Assembly: GCA_050734185.1 (NCBI GenBank)
Contig: JBOHUE010000070.1
Span: 1 to 31,011 of the forward strand
Reading direction: 5' to 3'
Length of the DNA: 31,011 nucleotides
Origin: JAFALX01 sp050734185
GTDB lineage: Bacteria; Chloroflexota; Dormibacteria; Aeolococcales; Aeolococcaceae
Within the stretch, counting starts at the first letter, position 1, and every line of letters starts with the position of its first letter. This document shows positions 6,608-13,455 of the stretch, piece after piece. The notes beneath the pieces were generated by a model, which made no database searches, was not told where the DNA came from, and saw only the letters and a list, made by a program, of their open reading frames with translations. Both the position numbers and the translations under genes were made by a program.

Positions 6608-6990
6608 TCGGGCGGCTCGCGGCGGCGGGCATCCTGGCAGCCGGACTGGCTGCGTGCGGCGGGTCGTCGAGCGCCACGCCCACGACCGCGTCGTGCGCCG
6701 CGGGCAGTGCCGCGGTAAACCAGGGGTCGCCGGCGAACACGGTACAGGCCACCGACAATCTGGCATTCGCCCCGACGACCATCACGGTGAGCGTGGGTCA
6801 GGTGCTCCAGTGGAAGAACGGCGGCGGGATCATGCACACGGTGACGTTCAACGACAACGCCATGTCGTGCCTGGACGATGCGCAGCTGAACGGCGGCTCG
6901 ACGTGGGACGTCACGTTCAACACGGCCGGGACCTACGCATACCACTGCACGATCCACGAGCAGATGACCGGCACCGTGAAGGTGCAGTAA
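6604..6990 (+). CDS. Cupredoxin (plastocyanin-like) lipoprotein
   Basis: Small exported type-1 copper protein of 128 aa, probably an electron carrier on the outer face of the membrane. The signal peptide ends in a clean lipobox, GLAAC, with lipidated Cys18. A single cupredoxin domain (about 46-128) has the expected copper ligands: His78 in IMHTVTF, then Cys115, His118 and Met121 in YHCTIHEQM. GTG 6604 overlaps the AIM24 stop. Its stop is only 3 nt from the end of the convergent gene at 6994. An electron-transfer partner is not encoded nearby. Confidence 0.9.
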   Translation: MIGRLAAAGILAAGLAACGGSSSATPTTASCAAGSAAVNQGSPANTVQATDNLAFAPTTITVSVGQVLQWKNGGGIMHTVTFNDNAMSCLDDAQLNGGSTWDVTFNTAGTYAYHCTIHEQMTGTVKVQ

Positions 6991-6993
6991 GCG

Positions 6994-7446
6994 TCAGGTC
7001 TCCGGCCAGCAGACGGCGACGCCGAGGTCGCGGAGCTGCGCGTCGGCGTCGCGCACCCAGGCGCAGCGGATCCGTGCTCGGGTGAAGGCGTCCTGGATAT
7101 AGTCATAAGTGGCAAGATCACGCCGGAGCATCGAGGACGCCGGCTTGTCCGGGATATCCTCGGGTGGAACCAGGGCGCGCTCGATCAGCTCCTCGAATGC
7201 GAGCACCAGCACGGAGACCGTGGTGTCGACGAGCTCGCTGTAGTCGAGCTTGGCGTTGAGCACGCCCACGGTGTCGCGCGCGCCCTCGGCCGCCTGACGC
7301 TGCGTGATGAACTCCTCGTACTGCGTGATGTCTTCGAGGAGGCGGCAGCCGGGGTCGCTCGTTCCGACCAGGACGCGGTGTGCGCTCACCCCCACGGTGA
7401 AGGTGAGCGGCTCGGCCTCAGCGGCGCGGCGCCGAAAGAGCGGCAT
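6994..7446 (-). CDS. Hypothetical protein at the end of the gcvP-pyrE cluster, 150 aa
   Basis: No family recognised. Soluble, with a basic N-terminus (PLFRRRAAEAE), a beta segment FTVGVSAHRVLVG, and a mainly helical, acidic middle (ITQYEEFITQRQAAEGARDTVGVLNAKLDYSELVDTTV is one long predicted helical stretch in two parts). It ends with RIRCAWVRDADAQLRDLGVAV. ATG 7446 overlaps the pyrE 3' end by 29 nt; the frame stays open upstream but reads as shadow of pyrE. Last gene of a four-gene overlapping run. Function unknown. Confidence 0.65.
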   Translation of the reverse strand: MPLFRRRAAEAEPLTFTVGVSAHRVLVGTSDPGCRLLEDITQYEEFITQRQAAEGARDTVGVLNAKLDYSELVDTTVSVLVLAFEELIERALVPPEDIPDKPASSMLRRDLATYDYIQDAFTRARIRCAWVRDADAQLRDLGVAVCWPET

Positions 7447-8026
7447 CCGGGGCGGGGAACTCGCTGCGGGTGAAGAACGCGTGCACGGGAATGCCCGCGT
7501 CCGCCAGCGCCTCGCGCCCACCCTCCTCCCGGTCGACGATGCAGACGGCCTCGACCACCTCGGCGCCGGTGCCGAGCACTCGCTCGAGTGCCTGCAGGAA
7601 TGTTCCGCCGGTGGTGAGCGTGTCGTCGACGAGCAGCACACGCATGCCGGGCTCCAGCGGCGGCCCCTCGATCACGCGACCGGTGCCGTGTTCCTTCTCC
7701 TGCTTGCGCACGATGAAGGCCGCGATCGGGTCTGCGGTCGCACCGCTCAGGGTGGCGACGCCGGACGCGATCGGGTCGGCGCCCAGGGTCAATCCGCCGA
7801 CGGCGTCGATGCGCAGGTCACGGCAGCGCTGCAGGAGCATCCGTGACACGAGATACAGACCGCGGCCGTGCAGCGTGACCTGCTTGCCGTCGAAGTAGTA
7901 GTTGCTGCGGCGCCCGCTGGTGAGCACGAAGTCCCCGAAACGAACGGCGCGCGTCGCGACGAGCTGGTGGAGCTCGGCGCGCATAGCCTCGAGCTCCGCG
8001 GGCTGCGCCGTCGTGTCCTGGGTCAT
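7418..8026 (-). CDS. pyrE: Orotate phosphoribosyltransferase
   Basis: Makes orotidine 5'-phosphate from orotate and PRPP in de novo pyrimidine synthesis. 202 aa, the usual family length. The PRPP-binding motif is RVLLVDDTLTTGGT (129-142). The flexible catalytic loop is RKQEKEHGTG (107-116), and the N-terminal FVLTSGRRSNYYFDGK binds orotate. ATG 8026 shares one base with the stop of gcvPB (TGATG). No other pyr gene is in the window, so its linkage to glycine decarboxylase is unusual. Confidence 0.94.
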   Translation of the reverse strand: MTQDTTAQPAELEAMRAELHQLVATRAVRFGDFVLTSGRRSNYYFDGKQVTLHGRGLYLVSRMLLQRCRDLRIDAVGGLTLGADPIASGVATLSGATADPIAAFIVRKQEKEHGTGRVIEGPPLEPGMRVLLVDDTLTTGGTFLQALERVLGTGAEVVEAVCIVDREEGGREALADAGIPVHAFFTRSEFPAPDAALSAPRR

Positions 8027-9525
8027 CAGCCGTCCTGCCGCGGAGTCCAGCGCAGCACCGGGTGTCGCGCGGCTGTCACCTCGTCCACCCGGCGCACCGG
8101 CGTCTCGTACGGAGCGCCCTGCACGAACGCGAGGTCATTCTCCGCCTCGGCGACGATGATGGCGCACGCGTCCGCCAGCTCATCGAGGCTCAGCTTGGTC
8201 TCGGTCTCGGTGGGCTCGAACATCAGCGCTTCTGGCACCGTTGTCGGGAAGTACACGGTCGGCGCGTACATGCCGAAGTCGAGGAGGCGCTTGGCCACAT
8301 CGACCGCACGCAGCCCCGCGACACGACCACCCTTCGTTGTGGCCACGAACTCGTGCAGGCAGGGGTCGCCGACGGCCATCGGGAACAGGTCGGCGATGCG
8401 GGATTGCAGGTACCGGGCGTTGAGCACCGCGTCGCGAGCCACGCCGTCGATGCTCGAGCCGTACGCGCGGATGTACGCATAGGCGCGCACCAGCATGCCG
8501 AAATTCCCGTAGTACGAACGCACCTTGCCGATGCTCAGGGGGCGCGACTCGTCGAGGCGGAACGCGTCGCCGTCGCGTTCGACGGTGGGCACGGGCAGGA
8601 ATGGCACCAACCGCTCGACGACCCCCACCGGCCCCGCGCCGGGACCGCCGCCCCCATGCGGTGTGGAGAACGTCTTGTGCAGATTCAGATGCACCACGTC
8701 GAAGCCCATGTCACCCGGCCGCGCCACGCCCACCAGCGCGTTGAGGTTGGCGCCGTCGTAGTACAGCAGCGCTCCCGCCTCGTGCGCTGCGCGCGCGAGC
8801 TCGAGGATGTCGGTCTCGAACACGCCGAGCGTGTTGGGGTTGGTCAGCATGACCGCGGCAACGTGCTCGTCGAGGTGTGCCTTGAAGTCGTCGACGTCCA
8901 CCGTGCCGTGCGCGCTGCTCTTCACCGTGACCACGCGGAGCCCGCACGCCGCCGCTGACGCGGGGTTGGTGCCATGCGCTGAATCGGGAATGAGCACGGT
9001 GGTGCGATCCGTGTCGCCCTGTGCCGCGTGGTACGCCTGGATCATGCGCAGCCCCGTCCATTCCCCGTGTGCGCCCGCGGCCGGCTGCAGCGACATGCGT
9101 GTCATCCCGGTGAGGGTGCAGAGCAGGCGCTCGAGCTCCCACATGAGCCGCAGAGCGCCCTGGACGTCGCCGGTGTCCTGATACGGATGCAGCGAGGCGA
9201 AGCCGTCGAGCGAGGCCAGTTGCTCGTCGACGACGGGGTTGTACTTCATGGTGCACGAGCCCAGCGGATACGGCCCCTGGTGCAGGTTGTGGTTGCGTCG
9301 CGCGAGCCGGCCGACGTGGCGCGCAAGCACCGGCTCCGGTACCGCCGGCAGCGCGGGCGGCGCGGAGCGAAGCAGGGAGCGCGGAAGCAGGTCGTCGAGA
9401 GCGTGCGCCGGCACTCCCGCGGTCGGGATCTGCGGCCCACCGGTGTAGTCGTCGCTGAGCTCGAACACCAGCGGCGTCTCGGTCGCCCACTGCGCGCGCG
9501 TCTGTGCCGGGTTCTCGGTCGCCAT
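8026..9525 (-). CDS. gcvPB: Glycine dehydrogenase (decarboxylating) subunit 2
   Basis: PLP-bearing half of the split P-protein of the glycine cleavage system; it decarboxylates glycine and loads the aminomethyl group on GcvH lipoyl. 499 aa. The PLP lysine is Lys284 in NLHKTFSTPHGGGGPG, and the segment LGSCTMKYNP (88-97) and SAHGTNPASAAACG (182-195) are family hallmarks. The ATG at 9525 overlaps the gcvPA stop by one base. gcvT, gcvH and lpd are not in the window. Operon gcvPA-gcvPB-pyrE-hypothetical. Confidence 0.96.
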   Translation of the reverse strand: MATENPAQTRAQWATETPLVFELSDDYTGGPQIPTAGVPAHALDDLLPRSLLRSAPPALPAVPEPVLARHVGRLARRNHNLHQGPYPLGSCTMKYNPVVDEQLASLDGFASLHPYQDTGDVQGALRLMWELERLLCTLTGMTRMSLQPAAGAHGEWTGLRMIQAYHAAQGDTDRTTVLIPDSAHGTNPASAAACGLRVVTVKSSAHGTVDVDDFKAHLDEHVAAVMLTNPNTLGVFETDILELARAAHEAGALLYYDGANLNALVGVARPGDMGFDVVHLNLHKTFSTPHGGGGPGAGPVGVVERLVPFLPVPTVERDGDAFRLDESRPLSIGKVRSYYGNFGMLVRAYAYIRAYGSSIDGVARDAVLNARYLQSRIADLFPMAVGDPCLHEFVATTKGGRVAGLRAVDVAKRLLDFGMYAPTVYFPTTVPEALMFEPTETETKLSLDELADACAIIVAEAENDLAFVQGAPYETPVRRVDEVTAARHPVLRWTPRQDG

Positions 9526-10904
9526 CAGGACACCTCCACCGGCACCCGCTCAAGTGGCGCGTGCGCCGCGCGCAGCTCGGTGGCCGCCGCGAGGTAGCGC
9601 GCGATCGCTGCGGGCGTCGTCATCTCGGTGCAGCACACGAGCAGCTGCGACGGCCGCGCCGGGTCGACGCGGGCCAGCGGCAGGCCCGCAATGATGCCGC
9701 GCTCGCGCATCGCGTGTGCGAAATGCGCGGCGTCGCCGCACTCGACGACGAACTCCCAGAGGAACGGCGCTGTCGGATAGCTGCGGCGCAATCCGCACTC
9801 GGCGTCGAGGCGTTGCGCCAGATGATGCGCGCGCTGCGCACTGACGATCGCGATGCGGCGCAGGCCGCCGGCGCCCATGTGCGCCATGTGCACGGTTGCG
9901 GCGAACGCCATCAGCGCGTGGTTGGTGCAGATGTTGGACGTCGCTCGCTCGCGACGGATGTGCTGCTCGCGTGCCTGCAGGGTCAGTGTGAATGCGCGCC
10001 GGCCCTCGGTGTCGACGGTCAGCCCCGCGAGCCGCCCCGGCATGCGCCGCACCAGTTCCTCGCGCGCCGCGATGTAGCCGAGATGCGGCCCGCCATAGGA
10101 CATGGGGATGCCGAGTGGCTGACCGTCGCCCGCGGCGATGTCGAACCCGGCGTCTCCCGGTGACACGAGCACCGCGCACGCGACAAGGTCGGCGGCGCAG
10201 AGCGCCAGCGCACCGCGCTCGTGAATGCGGTCGACGAGCTGGGCCGCGTCGTCGACGGTGCCGAGAAACGACGGCTGCGCAAGCAACACGCCCGCGTGGT
10301 CGCTGGTCACGTGCTCGGCGATCGCCTGCGGCGTGATATGGCCGTCGTGCTCGGGAAGGACGTCGATCGCGATGCCGCGTCCCTCCGCATACGTACGGAT
10401 CACGCGCAGCGTCTCCGGATGCACCGTGGCGGCCACAGCGAAGCGAGCCCGGTCCACGGCGTTGACCGCCATCACCATCGCTTCAGCGGCGGCGGTGGCG
10501 CCGTCGTACATGGACGCATTGGCCACGTCCAAGCCGGTCAGCGCGCAGATCATCGACTGGAACTCGAAGATGCTCTGCAGCGTCCCCTGGGACGCCTCGG
10601 CCTGATACGGCGTGTATGCCGTGTAGAACTCAGGCTGGGAGATGGCGGCGCGGACGATCGCCGGGATGAAGCGCTGATACACGCCGGCGCCGAGGAAGCT
10701 GTCGAACGCGGTCAGCGGGCGGTTGGCAGCCGCGAGCCCCTGCAGGGTTGCCACCAGGTCCTGCTCGCCCATCGGCTCCGGCAGCTGGATGTCCGGGTGG
10801 AGAAGCTCATCCGGGATGGGAGCGAAGAGGTCGTTGGTGGACCCGGCACCCACCGCCCGGAGCATCGCGTCGCGGTCGGCATCCGAGTTCGGGAGGTAGG
10901 CCAC
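9525..10904 (-). CDS. gcvPA: Glycine dehydrogenase (decarboxylating) subunit 1
   Basis: Non-PLP half of the split P-protein, pairing with GcvPB. 459 aa from GTG 10904, whose product begins VAYLPNSDADRDAML like other GcvPA proteins. Typical segments include FLGAGVYQRFIPAIVR, EFYTAYTPYQAEASQGTLQ and VANASMYDGATAAAEAM. TTG 10910 is an upstream in-frame alternative, but a CATACT -10 ends 6 nt before GTG 10904, which argues for a leaderless start there. It heads the minus-strand run and diverges from the small gene at 10982. The 77-bp gap is too small for a glycine riboswitch. Confidence 0.95.
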   Translation of the reverse strand: MAYLPNSDADRDAMLRAVGAGSTNDLFAPIPDELLHPDIQLPEPMGEQDLVATLQGLAAANRPLTAFDSFLGAGVYQRFIPAIVRAAISQPEFYTAYTPYQAEASQGTLQSIFEFQSMICALTGLDVANASMYDGATAAAEAMVMAVNAVDRARFAVAATVHPETLRVIRTYAEGRGIAIDVLPEHDGHITPQAIAEHVTSDHAGVLLAQPSFLGTVDDAAQLVDRIHERGALALCAADLVACAVLVSPGDAGFDIAAGDGQPLGIPMSYGGPHLGYIAAREELVRRMPGRLAGLTVDTEGRRAFTLTLQAREQHIRRERATSNICTNHALMAFAATVHMAHMGAGGLRRIAIVSAQRAHHLAQRLDAECGLRRSYPTAPFLWEFVVECGDAAHFAHAMRERGIIAGLPLARVDPARPSQLLVCCTEMTTPAAIARYLAAATELRAAHAPLERVPVEVS

Positions 10905-10910
10905 AGTCAA

Positions 10911-10916
10911 AGTATG
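10911..10916 (-). promoter_or_regulatory. -10 element of gcvPA
   Basis: CATACT (complement of 10911-10916) ends 6 nt before GTG 10904. TACTTT, offset by 2 nt, is an alternative reading. No clear -35. Confidence 0.4.
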
Positions 10917-10945
10917 CCCAGGCGGCGCGGCGGCGCCGGGTGGGA

Positions 10946-10972
10946 TTGATCCTCGGCGGTCGCGGTTACACT
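10946..10972 (+). promoter_or_regulatory. Candidate promoter of the small gene at 10982
   Basis: TTGATC (10946-10951) and TACACT (10967-10972) are separated by 15 bp, shorter than the usual 17. The -10 ends 9 nt before the ATG, so the leader would be absent or only a few nucleotides. Confidence 0.35.
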
Positions 10973-10981
10973 GGAACTCGA

Positions 10982-11200
10982 ATGGCGAAGCGTTCGAACA
11001 CGGTCTCTATCGAGGACATCGTCGCCGCGATCGAGACCGCCCGCGACAAGGTCATGGCTGACGAGGTGAAGAGCCTGGTCAAGCTCGGCCTCCCCAAGGC
11101 GGTGGCGTACAAGATGGTCGCCGACCGCTACCGGCAGCGGCCCGAGGGCGAGGAGGAGAGCGGCGACGGCGCCGGCACCCCCTGGCCCGACATGTCCTGA
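10982..11200 (+). CDS. Small hypothetical protein, 72 aa
   Basis: No family recognised. Predominantly helical: SIEDIVAAIETARDKVMADEV, then SLVKLGLPKAVAYKMVADRYR, then an acidic, Gly-rich tail to PWPDMS. The two-helix core with a KLGLPKAVAYKM turn could be a small helical bundle or nucleic-acid-binding unit; nothing decides this. ATG 10982 is supported by a TACACT -10 placed 9 nt upstream. The frame is open further upstream but contains low-complexity shadow sequence over gcvPA. Convergent with mgsA. Confidence 0.6.
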   Translation: MAKRSNTVSIEDIVAAIETARDKVMADEVKSLVKLGLPKAVAYKMVADRYRQRPEGEEESGDGAGTPWPDMS

Positions 11201-11215
11201 GCCCGGCTCTCAGCC

Positions 11216-11233
11216 CGCCGCAACCGTGCGGCG
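11216..11233. terminator. Hairpin between convergent genes
   Basis: Perfect 7-bp stem CGCCGCA/TGCGGCG with a 4-nt ACCG loop, between the ends of the 72-aa gene and mgsA. No T-tract on either strand, so efficiency as a terminator is uncertain. Confidence 0.4.
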
Positions 11234-11234
11234 A

Positions 11235-11699
11235 TCAGCGCAGCGACGCGACCAGCTCCCTGGGATACACCTCACGCATCAGCGGGCTCGAGAGCACGAA
11301 GTCCGCGGTCGCGCGGTTGCACGCGATCGGCACGTCGTGCACCACCGCGATGCGCAGCAACGCCTTGACGTCGACATCGTGTGCCTGCGATGTCAGCGGA
11401 TCCCAGAAGAAGATGACCGCGTCGATACGGCCCTCGGCAATCGCCGCACCCACCTGCTGATCGCCGCCGAGCGGTCCGCTGAGGAACCGGTGCACGGGGA
11501 GGTCCAGCTGCTCCGCAAGCTGCGATCCGGTCGTGCCGGTCGCGTGCAGCTCGTGCGCCGCGAGCGTCTCGCGGTTGAACCGAGCCCACTCGAGCAGCTC
11601 GCTCTTGCGATGGTCGTGCGCGATGAGCGCGATTCGCTTGCTCATACGCCCGGCGCGCTGCGGATCAGCAACGAAATCGTGGTCGACAACACTCGTCAT
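11235..11699 (-). CDS. mgsA: Methylglyoxal synthase
   Basis: Converts dihydroxyacetone phosphate to methylglyoxal and phosphate, an overflow bypass of lower glycolysis. 154 aa, close to the E. coli enzyme. Conserved blocks: IALIAHDHRK (23-32), ATGTTG (53-58), the phosphate and catalytic block SGPLGGDQQVG (74-84, with Asp80 the likely base), FFWDPL (97-102) and AHDVDVKALLR (106-116, His107). The start is ATG 11699, with AGAGG 5 nt upstream; the GTG at 11705 sits too close to that site. ATG 11645 is an alternative that starts at the core domain. A TAGGAT at 11734-11739 on the minus strand is a plausible -10. Confidence 0.94.
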   Translation of the reverse strand: MTSVVDHDFVADPQRAGRMSKRIALIAHDHRKSELLEWARFNRETLAAHELHATGTTGSQLAEQLDLPVHRFLSGPLGGDQQVGAAIAEGRIDAVIFFWDPLTSQAHDVDVKALLRIAVVHDVPIACNRATADFVLSSPLMREVYPRELVASLR

Positions 11700-11856
11700 G
11701 CGCACCTCTCATCGTCGAACACTTCGTCGATCATCCTAGACACGTCCACGTTGCGGTCGGGTTAACGCCCGGGTGGCACGCACACCTCGAGTATTCAGCA
11801 CGCACCGTCAACAACCAATGGACGCATCGCACAACCGGCGTGCAGCGACGTCGACG

Positions 11857-12456
11857 TCAGACGGTCTTCGCCGCCTGCCGCCGTCCGTTGACGTACCAGA
11901 TCACGATACCGATCACCAGCAGCACAGCCACGCCGATCGCAACCTTACCGATCGGTCCGGACACCTTTTCGTAGTTCGCGCCGACCTCGTATCCGACAAC
12001 GGCAAGCGCGGCGCACCATGGCAGCGCGCCGGCGAACGTCAGCACCGCGAACCACAGCGGCTGCACACGAGCCAACCCCGCGGGAAAGGATATGTACGTG
12101 CGGATCACCGGCAGTACACGGCCGACGAACACAGCCCACAATCCGAAGCGTGCGAACCAGTGGTCGGCACTGTCGAGATGCGACTCGCGGATTCCCACTC
12201 TGCGCCCCGGCCCGAGCAGCAGCGCGCGACCGAACCGCCGCGCCAGCCAGTACGCGAGCAGCGACCCCACCAGGTTTCCCAGAGCCCCGGCGATGATCAC
12301 CACCACCAGGTTGAGCTTTCCCGTCGCAGCGAAGTAACCGGCCACGGTCATGATCAGCTCGCTCGGGAACGGGATGCCGCAGCTCTCGACGAGCATGAGC
12401 AGGAACACCGCGGCGATCCCGCCGCCGGTGACCCAGCTGTTGATCAGCGATCCCAC
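11857..12456 (-). CDS. DedA/SNARE-associated family membrane protein
   Basis: Integral membrane protein of the DedA (VTT domain) family, implicated in phospholipid flipping and envelope homeostasis. 199 aa with about five hydrophobic segments. The re-entrant motif is LMLVESCGIPFPSELIM near residues 17-33, and the second half has FGLWAVFVGRVLPVIRTYISFPAGLARV, with the conserved Arg/Pro pair and the G.xxxF.R.xPxxR pattern. GTG 12456 is preceded by CAGAAT ending 8 nt upstream, so it may be leaderless. The frame continues upstream without a better start. Divergent from the methyltransferase gene, with about 100 bp of featureless GC-rich DNA between. Confidence 0.9.
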   Translation of the reverse strand: MGSLINSWVTGGGIAAVFLLMLVESCGIPFPSELIMTVAGYFAATGKLNLVVVIIAGALGNLVGSLLAYWLARRFGRALLLGPGRRVGIRESHLDSADHWFARFGLWAVFVGRVLPVIRTYISFPAGLARVQPLWFAVLTFAGALPWCAALAVVGYEVGANYEKVSGPIGKVAIGVAVLLVIGIVIWYVNGRRQAAKTV

Positions 12457-12557
12457 GGCTCGGGATTCTGACCGGGTGGCTCGGGCGGACGGGCGGCGGG
12501 CCCCACATCGATCGCGCCCCGGATCACGTCCTGCTCCACCCCACCAGCTTCCGGCGG

Positions 12558-13421
12558 ATGATTCCGCGCATGCCGCGGGCGCGCTCGATCCGCCCTTCGA
12601 CCATCGACGAGTGGCCCGTGCCGTTCGACCCGGGCTGGGAGCTCGACTGGAGCCGCCCCGACTACGCCCGGCGGCTGCTGCAGGAGCACCTGGATCAGAC
12701 GCACGACGGGGCCAGCCGGCGCGCCGGGCTGGTCGCGCAGCACGTGCGCCGTCTGCGAGCGCTGCTGCCGCGCCCGCCGGCACGGCTGCTCGACGCCGGC
12801 TGCGGCCCCGGTCTGTATGCATCGCGGCTCGCCGGGGCCGGCTACGACGTCACCGGCGTCGACGTGAACGCGGCCGCGCTGCGCCACGCGCGGGCTACGG
12901 CTCCATCGAACAGCCGCGGCTCCCTTCGCTACCGGCGCGCCGAGCTGCGGGCCATCCCGGCACCGGCCACGCCCTATGACGCCGCCGTCCTCATCTATTA
13001 CGTGCTCGAGGCGTTCCCCGCGAAGGAGCAGCCACGCGTCCTCGCGCAGGTCGCGAGCACGCTCCGTCCCGGCGCCACCGCCATCGTCGAGATGCGCCTG
13101 CAGCCGGATCAGCTGCCCGGACGCATCTCGTGGTGGGACGTGCTCGATCGCTCCGTGCTGAGCGACCGGCGTCACGTGCTGCTCGGCGACGGCACCTACG
13201 ACCGTCGCCGCCATACCTACGTGCTGCGTGAGATCGCGATCCACGACGACGGCACCATCACCGGGCAGCAGACCAGCGCCTGGCTGTGCCCGTTCGAGCG
13301 CATCCCAGCACTGTTCCGAGACGGTGGGTTCGAGATCACCGGGATGTTCGACGGCTGGACCGGCGAACCGGGCTCAGCTCTCTGCGAGAGCTTGCTCGTG
13401 GTCGCACGGCGGCTACCATGA
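12558..13421 (+). CDS. Class I SAM-dependent methyltransferase
   Basis: Rossmann-fold methyltransferase of 287 aa. Motif I is LLDAGCGPGLYASRLAG (78-94), followed by YDVTGVDVN with the acidic residue expected to bind the SAM ribose. Motif II/IV region is YDAAVLIYYVLEAFP. The C-terminal part (RISWWDVLDRSVLSDRRHVLLGD onward) is a beta-rich extension. The substrate is not evident. ATG 12558 is chosen; ATG 12570 four codons later is equally possible, as neither has a strong ribosome-binding site. The EF-G-like gene follows 34 nt downstream. Confidence 0.87.
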   Translation: MIPRMPRARSIRPSTIDEWPVPFDPGWELDWSRPDYARRLLQEHLDQTHDGASRRAGLVAQHVRRLRALLPRPPARLLDAGCGPGLYASRLAGAGYDVTGVDVNAAALRHARATAPSNSRGSLRYRRAELRAIPAPATPYDAAVLIYYVLEAFPAKEQPRVLAQVASTLRPGATAIVEMRLQPDQLPGRISWWDVLDRSVLSDRRHVLLGDGTYDRRRHTYVLREIAIHDDGTITGQQTSAWLCPFERIPALFRDGGFEITGMFDGWTGEPGSALCESLLVVARRLP

Positions 13422-13455
13422 TTTGCCCGGTCCAGTTGTGGGGAGTGCAGCAGAT

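Noticed and set aside
10905..10981. Glycine riboswitch before gcvPA
   Set aside because: Only 77 bp separate the divergent starts and no aptamer-like conserved segments were seen.
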